The notes: a model not told the origin generated them from the letters alone. DNA of 64,000 nt from CALBZH01 sp964538515 (GCA_964538515.1 CAZIEW010000017.1:1-64000), one strand, 5' to 3'; shown: positions 44,102 through 53,619, counted from the stretch's first letter. Program-made: numbers and translations.

Positions 44102-47100
44102 GCGAATCGGCTTTTACATCTGCCACTGCGGGATCAACATTGCCTATCGTGTCAGAGTGAAAGAAGTGGCGGAATATGCGGCCACCTTCCCGGGCGTCGT
44201 TGTTTCCAAGGATTACCTCTTCATGTGCTCGGATCCGGGCCAGGATCTCATCGAAAAGGACATCAAGAGCTTTGATCTCACGCGCGTGGTCGTCGCTTCC
44301 TGCTCGCCGCGCATGCATGAGCAAACCTTCCGGGCCGCCTGCCAGCGGGGCGGGCTGAATCCGTACCGGGCCTTCCACATGGTGAGCGTTCGCGAGCAGG
44401 GATCGTGGGTGACGGAAAGCGAGGATGAGGCCACGGCCAAGGCGATCGTGCTCGTTCGGGCCGGCCTGATGCGGGTTACCAGGCAGCATGAGCTTTATCC
44501 GAGCCGGTTTTCGGTCAATCCGAGCACCCTGGTGGTGGGGGGCGGTATCGCCGGCATGCAGGCCGCGCTCGACATCGCAAGCTCCGGAAACAAGGCGTAC
44601 CTCGTCGAGCGGCAGCCGACCGTCGGGGGCCACATGCTTCAGTACGACAAGACCTTCCCGACTCTGGACTGCGCCGCCTGTATCGGCACCCCCAAGATGG
44701 TGGCCGTCGGTCAGAACAAGAACATTCAATTGATGACCAACGCCGAAGTGGACAGCGTCAGCGGCTTTGTCGGCAATTTCAAGGTCAACGTCACCCAGCG
44801 CTCCCGCTTCGTGAAGTCGAACTGCACCGGCTGCGGCGACTGTGCGAAAGTCTGTCCCGTCGAAGCTCCGAACGAGTGGGACGTCGAGACGAAGATGCGC
44901 AAGGCCATCTACATCTCCTTCCCGCAGGCCGTGCCGGTTCGCTACGCGATTGACAAGAAAGATCGCGGCCCCTGCGTCCAGACCTGTCCGGCAGGCATCA
45001 ATATCCAGGGGTTCGTGGCGCTGATCAAGGCGGGCAAGTACCAGGAATCCTTGAATGTGATCATGGAGACCATGCCGCTGCCGGGAACGCTCGGCCGCAT
45101 CTGTCCGGCACCCTGCGAATCGCGGTGCCGCAGGCAGGAAGTGGATGCGCCGCTTGCGATCTGCCAGCTGAAGCGATTCGCCGCGGACCAGGTGGACTGG
45201 GCCACGCTGCCGCTTCCGGACATCGACAAGAAGCCTGAAACCGAGAAGGTGGCGATCATTGGGGCCGGCCCCGCGGGGCTATCCGCAGCCTACTTCCTTG
45301 CCAAGAAGGGATACCACCCGACCATTTTCGAGAAGGCGCCCTTTGCCGGCGGCATGCTCCGTCTGGGGATTCCCGACTATCGGCTGCCGCCAGCGGTCCT
45401 CGAGCAGGAGATCGGCTACATCCAGAAGCTGGGTGTGGACATCCGGTTGAATGTGACGATCGGCAAAGACCGGCCGGTTGCGGGCCTTTTCGATGAGGGG
45501 TTCAAAGCCGTCTACCTGGCCGTGGGCGCGCACCGCAGCATGAAGCTGAACATCGAGAACGAGGATGCGGAAGGCGTCGTGCACGGCATCGACTACCTCG
45601 GTCGGCTCAATTTGAAGCAGCCCGTCGAGACCGGAAAAAAGGTCGTGGTCATCGGCGGCGGCGACGTGGCCATCGACGCAGCCCGTGAGGCCCTGCGGCA
45701 AGGAGCATCCGAGGTGAGGATGCTCTACCGGCGGAGCAGGTCGGAGATGCCGGCGGTGAAGCATGAGATCGCGGCCGCCGAGGAGGAAGGGATCCAGATC
45801 GAGCTGCTCGTGGCTCCCGTTGCGGTGCTCACGGAAAACGGCAAGGTTTCCGGGCTTCGCTGCATCAAGATGGAGCTGGGTGCTGCGGACGAATCCGGCA
45901 GGCGCCGACCCGTTCCGGTTCCCGATTCGGAGCTCGATATCGCATGCGACATGATCATCCCGGCCATCGGCCAGCAGGTGGACGGCAGCTTCCTGGAAGG
46001 CACCGAGCGAGTGCACCTGACCCGCTGGGGCACGGTGGCGGCCGACCCGGTGACGTTCCAGACCGGTTTCCCGGGGATCTTTGCCGGCGGCGATCTGTTC
46101 ACCGGTCCATCCGTCGCCGTGGACGCCGTGGCCGCAGGGCAGCAGGCCGCCATTTCCATCGAGAAATATTTGCTGGGCGAGGATCTTGCGGAAAATCGGC
46201 CTCCCAGGCCGAGAGGCAATGACTGGAAGCCGATTCCGGAAAAGGTGAAGCCCACGCCGCGCGCGCAGATGCCTGTCCTCCCGGTCGACCAGCGCGTTCG
46301 CAACTACCGGGAAGTCGAGCTCGGATTCACCGAGGAGCAGGCACGGGCGGAGGCGGCCCGTTGCGTGGATTGCGGGGGATGCTGCGAGTGCAAGCTCTGC
46401 GTGACCGCGTGCAAGGCCGGGGCGATCGACCACGAGATGACCGACACCAAGGAGACCATCGATGTGGGCTCGATCATCATCGCGACCGGCTTCGATCCCA
46501 TGAATCCCGTGAAGATGACCCAATACGGCTATGGCAAGTACCGGAATGTCTTTACGAATCTCGAGTTCGAGCGGCTGTCCAACGCGACCGGTCCGACGGC
46601 CGGAAAGCTCCTGAAGCGGGATCTGAAAGACCCGATGACGTTCACCGATCCTCCGAAAAGCGTTGCGATTCTCCACTGCGTTGGCAGTCGCGACAAGAAC
46701 TACCACGAATACTGCTCCCGCACCTGCTGCATGTATGCGCTCAAGTATGCGCACCTGCTAAAGGACAAATGCGGCCACGATACGGAAATCTACAATTTTT
46801 ACATCGATATGCGCTGTTTCGGCAAAGGCTATGAGGAATTCTACAAACGGGTCCAGGCCGAAGGCGTGAAGATGATCCGGGGCAAGGCCTCCTCCATCAC
46901 CGAAGGGGAGAACGGAATCCTGACCGTCAGGGGTGAAGACACGCTGTCGAACCGCTTGATCGACGTCAAGGTGGATATGGTCATCCTTTGCACCGCCATG
47001 GAGCCCAGACCGGATGCGCCCGACGTCATGCGCAAGTTCGGCATCGGCATCGGGCAGGACGGGTTCTTCCAGGAGCAACATCCCAAGCTGGCGCCCGTCT

Positions 47101-47468
47101 CCACTCCGACGAGCGGTGTCTTCCTGGCCGGAGCCTGTCAGGGGCCGAAAGACATCCCCGACACGGTCGCCCAGGCGAAGGGGGCCGCGGCGGAATGCTT
47201 GGCCCTGAGCTCGGCGGGACAGGTCGAGATCCCGCCCATGATCTCCTCCATCGACCCCGACATCTGCGTCGGGTGCCAGCTCTGCATCGGGCTCTGCGCC
47301 TATTCGGCCATCACCTTCAATACGCGGCTCGGTATCAGCGAGGTCAACAGCGCAATGTGCAAAGGGTGTGGAAGCTGTTCCGGGGCTTGTCCGAGCGGCG
47401 CGGCCAAGGTGAGGCATTTTACCGACAAACAGATCTTTGCGGAAATAGACGGGCTTTTGACTTGCTAA
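44094..47468 (+). CDS. hdrA: HdrA with an internal NfnB/GltD-type NAD(P)H oxidoreductase
   Basis: The 1124-residue protein starts as HdrA (CHCGINI; SCSPRMHEQTF; FAD fold LVVGGGIAGMQAALDIASSG near 145; CTGCGDCAKVCP at C244). From about 285 to 700 it carries a complete GltD/NfnB module: CVQTCPAGINIQG and CPAPCESRCRR cluster sites, FAD fold VAIIGAGPAGLSAAYFLAKKG, and a pyridine-nucleotide fold VVVIGGGDVAIDAAREAL with YRRSRSEMPA. HdrA then resumes (CVDCGGCCECKLC; CVGSR...YCSRTCC) and ends with CVGCQLCIGLC and CKGCGSCSGACP. It would hold two FADs and bind NAD(P)H directly, suggesting bifurcation within one chain. ATG 44094 follows CAGGAGG and overlaps the previous gene by eight bases. Confidence 0.87.
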   Translation: MSERIGFYICHCGINIAYRVRVKEVAEYAATFPGVVVSKDYLFMCSDPGQDLIEKDIKSFDLTRVVVASCSPRMHEQTFRAACQRGGLNPYRAFHMVSVREQGSWVTESEDEATAKAIVLVRAGLMRVTRQHELYPSRFSVNPSTLVVGGGIAGMQAALDIASSGNKAYLVERQPTVGGHMLQYDKTFPTLDCAACIGTPKMVAVGQNKNIQLMTNAEVDSVSGFVGNFKVNVTQRSRFVKSNCTGCGDCAKVCPVEAPNEWDVETKMRKAIYISFPQAVPVRYAIDKKDRGPCVQTCPAGINIQGFVALIKAGKYQESLNVIMETMPLPGTLGRICPAPCESRCRRQEVDAPLAICQLKRFAADQVDWATLPLPDIDKKPETEKVAIIGAGPAGLSAAYFLAKKGYHPTIFEKAPFAGGMLRLGIPDYRLPPAVLEQEIGYIQKLGVDIRLNVTIGKDRPVAGLFDEGFKAVYLAVGAHRSMKLNIENEDAEGVVHGIDYLGRLNLKQPVETGKKVVVIGGGDVAIDAAREALRQGASEVRMLYRRSRSEMPAVKHEIAAAEEEGIQIELLVAPVAVLTENGKVSGLRCIKMELGAADESGRRRPVPVPDSELDIACDMIIPAIGQQVDGSFLEGTERVHLTRWGTVAADPVTFQTGFPGIFAGGDLFTGPSVAVDAVAAGQQAAISIEKYLLGEDLAENRPPRPRGNDWKPIPEKVKPTPRAQMPVLPVDQRVRNYREVELGFTEEQARAEAARCVDCGGCCECKLCVTACKAGAIDHEMTDTKETIDVGSIIIATGFDPMNPVKMTQYGYGKYRNVFTNLEFERLSNATGPTAGKLLKRDLKDPMTFTDPPKSVAILHCVGSRDKNYHEYCSRTCCMYALKYAHLLKDKCGHDTEIYNFYIDMRCFGKGYEEFYKRVQAEGVKMIRGKASSITEGENGILTVRGEDTLSNRLIDVKVDMVILCTAMEPRPDAPDVMRKFGIGIGQDGFFQEQHPKLAPVSTPTSGVFLAGACQGPKDIPDTVAQAKGAAAECLALSSAGQVEIPPMISSIDPDICVGCQLCIGLCAYSAITFNTRLGISEVNSAMCKGCGSCSGACPSGAAKVRHFTDKQIFAEIDGLLTC

Positions 47469-47481
47469 GGAGTTTGTTGCG

Positions 47482-47910
47482 ATGAGCGAATTTGAACCCA
47501 AGATCGTGGCCTTCTTTTGTAACTGGTGCACCTTTACCGCAGCGGATCTGGCCGGTACGTCGCGTCTCACCTACCCGCCCAACCTCAAGATCATCCGGGT
47601 GATGTGCAGTGGCATGGTCGATCCCAAATTCGTCCTCAAAGCCTTCCTGAATGGGGCGGATGGGGTCTTGATCGGGGGGTGCTGGCCGGGAGACTGCCAT
47701 TACATCAATGGCAACTACAAGGCGCGGCGTCGCGTGGCACTCCTCACCGAGGTCCTGAAGCAGTACGGGATCGGCGAAGACCGCTTCTGGCTCAGGTGGA
47801 TCGCCGCCAGCGAGGGCACCATGCTGCAGGAAGTCGCCTTTGAGATGACGGAAAAAATCAAACAGCTGGGGCCGAGTCCTTTGCGGAGCCTGGGGCAATT
47901 GGCAGTCTGA
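47482..47910 (+). CDS. mvhD: MvhD-like [2Fe-2S] subunit
   Basis: The 142-residue protein is a stand-alone MvhD: FFCNWCTFTAADLAGTSRL, VMCSGMVDPKFVLKAFLNGAD and GGCWPGDCHYINGN give the five conserved cysteines. In methanogens MvhD links hydrogenase or formate dehydrogenase to HdrA. It begins 13 bases after the HdrA-NfnB gene. The same domain is fused to HdrA in the minus-strand cluster at 17034-19472, but here it is separate, so it could dock a different input enzyme, for example the FrhB-like protein that follows. Confidence 0.9.
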   Translation: MSEFEPKIVAFFCNWCTFTAADLAGTSRLTYPPNLKIIRVMCSGMVDPKFVLKAFLNGADGVLIGGCWPGDCHYINGNYKARRRVALLTEVLKQYGIGEDRFWLRWIAASEGTMLQEVAFEMTEKIKQLGPSPLRSLGQLAV

Positions 47911-47930
47911 AGACACGGAGACGACTCACA

Positions 47931-49058
47931 ATGGCTAAATTCGCAAAATTGTCTTTTCAAAAAGACGAGATGAACAAGCAGCTGGCCGGCTTTTTCAAAG
48001 GCATGCTTGAAAATGGTGCGGTTGACGCCGTCCTCGTTCCGATGGCTCAGAAGAAAGGGGTGCGGCTGACGCTGGTGACCTCCGCCGCCAACATGGACCG
48101 GGTGGACCCGTTTGCCCCCGTTGCCGCCGTGAGCGGCGCCAAGATCGCCTCATCGCTGACCGCGCGACCGTCCGGCCGGAGGCTGGCGATGGTCCTTCGG
48201 CCGTGCGAGATCCGGGCGGTGGTGGAGCTCGTCAAGCTGAAGCAGGTGAACCTCGAGGATGTCCTCCTGATTGGCCTGGACTGTTACGGCCGCTATGAGA
48301 ACACGGATTTCGCCAGATTCGAGGAGCTCGGAAAGACGACCGAGCTCTTCCTGGAAAACGCTCAGGCCGGCAAGACCGCCGTGGAGGATTTCGACATTGC
48401 CGGTGCCTGTCGGATCTGTGAATTCCCGACGGCGGAGAACGTCGACATGAGGCTCTGTGCCATCGGCGCGGGAGACGGGGGTGTCTTCATCGAAGCCGTG
48501 ACCCCGAAAGGCGAGGCGGCTCTCGGCAAATCGGGGGTGAAGGCGGGTGGGGCTCCCGCCGGCCGGGATGAAGCGGTGAAGAAGCTGGTCGCGGCGCGCA
48601 CGGAAGCCAGAGATAAGAGATTCGCCGAGTACCGGGAGGAGACCGGGAGCTTCGAGGCACTTGCGGACAAGCTGGCTGCCTGCGTCAACTGCTACAACTG
48701 CCGGGTCGCGTGCCCCGTCTGCTACTGCAAGGAATGCGTTTTCGTGACGGACACCTTCCGGCACGACGGCGAGCAGTTCATGATGTGGGCGGATCAAGGC
48801 GGCATGCTGAAGATGCCCAACGACACCCTGTTCTACCACCTGACCCGCATGACTCACATGAGCCTCTTCTGCGTTGGGTGCGGGCAGTGCACGAGCGCCT
48901 GCCCCAATGATATCGATGTGATGCCGATGTTCCGGGCGTGCGCGGACAAGACTCAGGCCCGGTTCGACTATCAGGCGGGACGATCGGTCGATGAAGAGCA
49001 GCCGATGGCCGGGTTCCAGGCGGACGAGCTCGTCGAAGTGACCGGTCAAGTCAAATAG
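47931..49058 (+). CDS. FrhB/FdhB-like iron-sulfur flavoprotein subunit
   Basis: The 375-residue protein belongs to the F420 hydrogenase/formate dehydrogenase beta-like group: LRPCEIRAVVELVKL is the diagnostic segment, with DCYG and ICEFPTAENVD after it. The C-terminal part has two cluster motifs, CVNCYNCRVACPVCYCKEC and CVGCGQCTSACP. Such proteins bind FAD and exchange electrons with F420, ferredoxin or a dehydrogenase. In a bacterium, F420 is doubtful and ferredoxin is more likely. It sits between mvhD and the tandem hdrA, eleven bases before the latter, so it is a probable input or output subunit of this Hdr complex. Confidence 0.8.
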   Translation: MAKFAKLSFQKDEMNKQLAGFFKGMLENGAVDAVLVPMAQKKGVRLTLVTSAANMDRVDPFAPVAAVSGAKIASSLTARPSGRRLAMVLRPCEIRAVVELVKLKQVNLEDVLLIGLDCYGRYENTDFARFEELGKTTELFLENAQAGKTAVEDFDIAGACRICEFPTAENVDMRLCAIGAGDGGVFIEAVTPKGEAALGKSGVKAGGAPAGRDEAVKKLVAARTEARDKRFAEYREETGSFEALADKLAACVNCYNCRVACPVCYCKECVFVTDTFRHDGEQFMMWADQGGMLKMPNDTLFYHLTRMTHMSLFCVGCGQCTSACPNDIDVMPMFRACADKTQARFDYQAGRSVDEEQPMAGFQADELVEVTGQVK

Positions 49059-49068
49059 GAGCGGGATC

Positions 49069-52000
49069 ATGGCTGATAAGAAGCCGATAGGAACAGTCCT
49101 CGTGGCTGGCGCCGGCATTTCTGGGATCAAGGCGGCCATCGAGCTCGCTGAATCCGGCTACAAGGTGGTCCTGACCGATGACTCCCCGCAGATCGGGGGG
49201 ATCCTGGCCAAGCTCGACTACCAGTTCCCGACGGACCACTGCGGCATGTGCCGCATGCTGCCGCTCGTGGGCCGGGAATATGCGTCGCAGTACTGCATGC
49301 GCAAAAGCCTGTTTCACGAAAATATCGAAATCCTGCCGTTCACGGCGATCACGTCGGTGCAGGGCGATGGGGGGAATTTCAAGGTCCAGCTTCTGAAGCG
49401 GGCCCGCTTCGTCGATCCGGCCATCTGCAACGAGATGGGGGAGTGCATCGACGTCTGCCCGGTGGAGGTCGACGATGCGTTCAACCACGGGCTGACCAAG
49501 CGGAAGGCCATCTACCAGCCCATCCCGCACAACACGCCGAAGATGCTGCTCATCGACAAGGACGCCTGCACACGCTGCGGGGAGTGCCTCAAGGTTTGCA
49601 CGACCAATGCCATCAATCTGGATGCCCGCGACGAGGAGGAAACCCGGGAGGCTCACTCGATCATCCTGGCATCCGGCGTGAAGCTCTACAATACCCATGA
49701 GTTCGATGACGCCAAGTCGTATGCCGTCTCGCCGGACGTCGTGACCTCGCTCGCCTTCGAGCGCATGGTGAGCGGATCGGGCACCTACAAGGGCGGCGAC
49801 ATTCGGCGGCCCTCGGACGGAAGGCCTGCGAAAAGCATTGCCTGGGTTCAGTGCATGGGATCGCGAAACCGGCGTCAGAAGAGGGACTACTGCTCATCCA
49901 TCTGCTGCATGTTCGCCCTGAAGGAGGCCGTTCTGGCCAAGGAATACGGGGGGCCCGACGTTGAGACCACCATTTTCTACATGGACATGCGAACCTTCGG
50001 CAAGGGGTTCCAGCAGTATCGGGACAAAGCCGTGGAGGAGCATGGTATCCAGCTCATCCGATGCAGGGTGCAGGGCGTTTCGCTCAACACCGATGGCAGC
50101 CTGCAGATGCGGTACTTCGATCCCGAGACCAATGAATTCTCTGTGAGCGACTACGACTTGGTCGTGCTGTCAACGGGCCAGGTCCCATTCGAAACCCACA
50201 AGAAGTGGGCGGATCTGCTGAGCCTTCCTCTGGATTCGCGCGGTCTTCTTGCAACCGACCCGGAGAGCAAAACCCGGGTTTCCGCCAGACCGGGCCTGTT
50301 TCTCTGCGGGTCCCTGATGGGACTGACGGATGTCAGTGAGGCCATGGTGAGCGGCACGGCCGCAGCGGGCGAGGCCAGCAAGTTCTTGCGTGCTCTGGGC
50401 GTGGACACCACGCAGGAGGAAGCAATCCCTGAGCCGCCCGCCCGGGAGCGGGAGCTGCCCCTCGTTTCGGTTGTCCTTTGCCGGTGCGGGGAAAAGGCCG
50501 GGGCGCAAGGGCTCGACTACCAGGTTCTCGGTGACGCGCTGGGTCGCATCGGCGGCGTGGGGGAAGTCCTCGCCATCGACTCCGTTTGCCGCGAGGAGGG
50601 AGAAGCGGCGCTGGCCGACATCCTCGGCAAGACCCAATCCAACCGGCTGCTGATCGGGGCCTGCCAGCCGTTCATGTATCGGCGGAAGCTGAAAGCAGTG
50701 GCAAGGAAGGCGGGCTTCAATTCATCCCTGGTCGAGGTTTTCGATCTGTTCAGCATCGCCAGGCGAGGCATGGTCGAGCCTTCGACCGGGGACTGGACCT
50801 TACGGGCAGCGGCGGAAGTGAGAGCGGAGATCGAGAAGCTGAAATACAAACCTGCCCTGCAGGTGAGCGTGCTGCCGATCAACCAGACCGCGCTGGTGGT
50901 CGGCGGCGGGATCGGAGGCATGACGGCGGCCCTGTCGCTTGCGGGGCGCGGCGTGCCGGTTCATCTCGTGGAAAAGGGAGGCCAGCTGGGCGGGTATCTC
51001 GGAAACCTGGTGGAGCATACGGTCGATGGGCTTGCTCCCGTTGCCATGGCCAAAGACATGCAGCTGAAGGTGCTCCATAACAAGAACATCACCGTCCATT
51101 TGAACTGCGAGGTTGAGAGGAGCGTCGGCACCCTCGGCTCTTTCGAATCCAAACTGAGCTTTAAGGATACCGGGGAAAGCACGTACCTGCATCATGGTGC
51201 GGTGATCCTGGCCACGGGCGGGCGTGAGGGCGCCACCACCGAATACGGCTACGGGGCTTCGGAGATGGTGTTGACTCAATCCGAGCTGAAGCAGGGGCTG
51301 GCCAGCGGAAGCATCGATGCGAGCGGGCTCGAAAACGTCGTCATGATCCAGTGCGTCGGCTCGCGCGAAAAGGAGGGGCGTCGGTATTGCAGTCGAATCT
51401 GCTGCATGGGGGCCATCGGCAATGCGCTCAAGATCAAGGAAATGAATCCCGATGCCCGGGTCTTCATCCTCTACCGCGACGTGATGACGTATGGCTTTTA
51501 TGAGCAGTACTACACGAAAGCGCGGGCGGCCGGAATCATCTTCATCAACTACGGCCTGGAGAACAAGCCTCGGGTGGAAATGGGCGAGGAAAAACCGGTC
51601 GTTATGTTCACGGATCCCGTACTGAATCTGGAAATGCAGATTCAGGCGGACTTGGTGGCTCTTTCCACCGGCGTGGATCCCGTGGAGTCCAACCGGAACC
51701 TTGCCGATGCCTTCGGGGTTTCCCTGACCGAGGACGGGTTCCTCGCCGAGGCGGATTCCAAGTGGCGGCCGGTCGAATTCCAGAAGCTGGGGATTTACCT
51801 GGCGGGGACGGCCCATTCCCCGATGCCGCTGCGGAGCGTGATCATGCAGGCCGAGGCAGCCGCCCAGAAGGCCTATACGTATCTGTCGGGGCGTGAAGTG
51901 CATTCGGCAGCCGTGACGTCCACGGTCAAAGACGCGCTCTGCATTCGCTGCCAGCGGTGCGTGACGGTCTGCCCGTACGGGGCGCGATCCTACAATGAGG

Positions 52001-52167
52001 CCGATGGCTGCATCGAGGTCGATGCCGCGGCCTGTCAGGCTTGCGGGGCGTGCGCGGTGGAGTGCCAGAACAACGCGGCCGAGGTCAAGGGATGGAGCGA
52101 CAAGCAGCTGATGGCGGTCCTGGATGCAAAGCTGATGGATAGTCTTTTCGCTTCGTCGGCGCGATGA
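49069..52167 (+). CDS. hdrA: Tandem HdrA with one altered cluster motif
   Basis: The 1032-residue protein has two HdrA modules. The first starts with VLVAGAGISGIKAAIELAESG and contains CTRCGECLKVC, but its other cluster motif reads C120-NE-M123-GE-C126-IDV-C130: the second Cys is Met. The second module (from about 460) has LCRCGEKAG, the FAD fold ALVVGGGIGGMTAALSLAGRG near 605, MIQCVGSREKE and YCSRICCMGA. It ends with CIRCQRCVTVCP and CQACGACAVEC. It is cytoplasmic and probably the partner of HdrB and HdrC, which follow immediately (ATGA overlap or 12 bases, depending on the hdrC start). Confidence 0.85.
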   Translation: MADKKPIGTVLVAGAGISGIKAAIELAESGYKVVLTDDSPQIGGILAKLDYQFPTDHCGMCRMLPLVGREYASQYCMRKSLFHENIEILPFTAITSVQGDGGNFKVQLLKRARFVDPAICNEMGECIDVCPVEVDDAFNHGLTKRKAIYQPIPHNTPKMLLIDKDACTRCGECLKVCTTNAINLDARDEEETREAHSIILASGVKLYNTHEFDDAKSYAVSPDVVTSLAFERMVSGSGTYKGGDIRRPSDGRPAKSIAWVQCMGSRNRRQKRDYCSSICCMFALKEAVLAKEYGGPDVETTIFYMDMRTFGKGFQQYRDKAVEEHGIQLIRCRVQGVSLNTDGSLQMRYFDPETNEFSVSDYDLVVLSTGQVPFETHKKWADLLSLPLDSRGLLATDPESKTRVSARPGLFLCGSLMGLTDVSEAMVSGTAAAGEASKFLRALGVDTTQEEAIPEPPARERELPLVSVVLCRCGEKAGAQGLDYQVLGDALGRIGGVGEVLAIDSVCREEGEAALADILGKTQSNRLLIGACQPFMYRRKLKAVARKAGFNSSLVEVFDLFSIARRGMVEPSTGDWTLRAAAEVRAEIEKLKYKPALQVSVLPINQTALVVGGGIGGMTAALSLAGRGVPVHLVEKGGQLGGYLGNLVEHTVDGLAPVAMAKDMQLKVLHNKNITVHLNCEVERSVGTLGSFESKLSFKDTGESTYLHHGAVILATGGREGATTEYGYGASEMVLTQSELKQGLASGSIDASGLENVVMIQCVGSREKEGRRYCSRICCMGAIGNALKIKEMNPDARVFILYRDVMTYGFYEQYYTKARAAGIIFINYGLENKPRVEMGEEKPVVMFTDPVLNLEMQIQADLVALSTGVDPVESNRNLADAFGVSLTEDGFLAEADSKWRPVEFQKLGIYLAGTAHSPMPLRSVIMQAEAAAQKAYTYLSGREVHSAAVTSTVKDALCIRCQRCVTVCPYGARSYNEADGCIEVDAAACQACGACAVECQNNAAEVKGWSDKQLMAVLDAKLMDSLFASSAR

Positions 52168-52178
52168 GAGGTGTGACG

Positions 52179-52682
52179 ATGGATTTGCAGGAAGCGTCAA
52201 ACAAGGATTTGTGGAAGGATATCTACAACACGGGCGATCTCCACTTCTGCTTCAACTGCAGCACGTGCGTGTCGGGATGCCCGGCATCCCACGGAGCCCC
52301 CCCGCTCTTGGTCCGGAATCTGGCGCGGCTGGTGATCCTCGGCCTCGAGGAGGAGCTGCTCCAGGAAGATACGCCGTGGGCTTGCGTCTCCTGTTCCAAG
52401 TGCGAGGAGATGTGCCCGATGGATGTCAAGCCGTTCGAGATGATTCTCGCCATTCGGCAGTGGCAGAGCGCCAACGACGAGACTCGGGTGCCGCAGGCGA
52501 TCGTCGAAATCTACAAGCGGGGTTATACCCAGGCGGTTGGCGTGAACAAGGAGCTGCGTGAGTCGCTGGGGCTGCCCCCGTTGAAGACCCTGACCGAAAA
52601 CATCGAGCAGCTGGAATTGTTTCGAGAAATGCTCATGAAGACAAAGGTGGTCAGCGAGAACGATTATATGTTCGGGGAATGA
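52179..52682 (+). CDS. hdrC: HdrC-like ferredoxin subunit
   Basis: The 167-residue protein has two [4Fe-4S] motifs, CFNCSTCVSGCP and CVSCSKCEEMCP, in the spacing of HdrC, plus the conserved segment VLGLEEE-like between them and QWQSANDE after. It carries electrons from HdrA to HdrB. ATG 52179 has GAGAGG at good spacing; an upstream ATG at 52164 would overlap the hdrA stop and is the alternative. It has no membrane part, unlike the first gene of the operon. Confidence 0.9.
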   Translation: MDLQEASNKDLWKDIYNTGDLHFCFNCSTCVSGCPASHGAPPLLVRNLARLVILGLEEELLQEDTPWACVSCSKCEEMCPMDVKPFEMILAIRQWQSANDETRVPQAIVEIYKRGYTQAVGVNKELRESLGLPPLKTLTENIEQLELFREMLMKTKVVSENDYMFGE

Positions 52683-52716
52683 GCGACGCGACTTTTGGTT
52701 GAGCGAGGAAATAGCA

Positions 52717-53619
52717 ATGCAACTGTGTCTTTTCCTGGGCTGTAATACACCGGCCATTCGGCCGGATGTGGAGCGGGCAATTCGGGCGACGATGCCTGTC
52801 CTTGGCATTGATCTGGTGGACGCCGACAACTACGTTTGCTGTCCGGCATTTGGCTCTTTTCCGTCCGCAGACGAGGAAGCCTGGCTGGCGACAAGCGGCT
52901 GGAATCTTTCCATCGCCGAGGAGAAGGGGTGTGATTTCGTCGTCCAGTGCGGCTCTTGCTACAGCTCCCTGCGCATGGGACGGGAGCATTTGATGCACAA
53001 TGCCGAGATGATGGATCGCGTCAATGAGCTTCTCGACCCGGCCGGGCGGAAAGTCACGGGGAAATCGGGAGTCCGCCATGTGTCCGAGGTTCTCTACCGG
53101 GAGGTCGGCCCGGAGAAGATTGCCTCGCATCTCAAGAAGAGCCTGGAAGGGCTCCATGGGATTGTTCAGTACCCGTGCCACACCTTGTATCCGAGTGAGG
53201 TCGTCGGGTTCGAGGATTCCGCCCGAGCGCCCAAAGGGCTGCGGGTGCTGACGGAGGCGCTTGGAGCCAAGGTGGATGGCTACAGCCGCGAGCTGCAGTG
53301 CTGCGGGGGAGCCGGCGGCTTCATGAAGAGCACGCCGGAGCAGGCGATCGAGTTCGCACAGTCAAAATTCGATGCGATCCTCGATGAGACACAAGCCGAT
53401 TTCATCGCGGTTTCCTGCATCACCTGCCTGATGCACATGGAAAATGTTCAAAATACGATCAACAAGAAGATCGGCGAAGAGCGATACAAGATCCCCGTTT
53501 TCGATTATAATCAGCTGCTCGCCCTCTGCCTGGGATTCGATCCGAAAGAGGTCTCTTCGATATGCAACGTTCCGAGGGATTCGGTCATCGACCGTCTGGT
53601 GCCCGTCAACCCGGCTTAG
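52717..53619 (+). CDS. hdrB: HdrB-like subunit with two complete CCG domains
   Basis: The 300-residue protein has both CX31-39CCX35-36CXXC domains that bind the non-cubane [4Fe-4S] clusters of HdrB: LFLGCNTP...VCCPAFG...QCGSCYS and QYPCHTLYP...LQCCGGAGGF...SCITCLMHME. All cysteines of both motifs are present, so it should be catalytic. The natural disulfide substrate in a bacterium without CoM/CoB is unknown. ATG 52717 follows GAGGA; the in-frame TTG at 52699 is not needed. It is the last gene of the operon and is followed by a strong G/C hairpin repeat. Confidence 0.9.
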   Translation: MQLCLFLGCNTPAIRPDVERAIRATMPVLGIDLVDADNYVCCPAFGSFPSADEEAWLATSGWNLSIAEEKGCDFVVQCGSCYSSLRMGREHLMHNAEMMDRVNELLDPAGRKVTGKSGVRHVSEVLYREVGPEKIASHLKKSLEGLHGIVQYPCHTLYPSEVVGFEDSARAPKGLRVLTEALGAKVDGYSRELQCCGGAGGFMKSTPEQAIEFAQSKFDAILDETQADFIAVSCITCLMHMENVQNTINKKIGEERYKIPVFDYNQLLALCLGFDPKEVSSICNVPRDSVIDRLVPVNPA

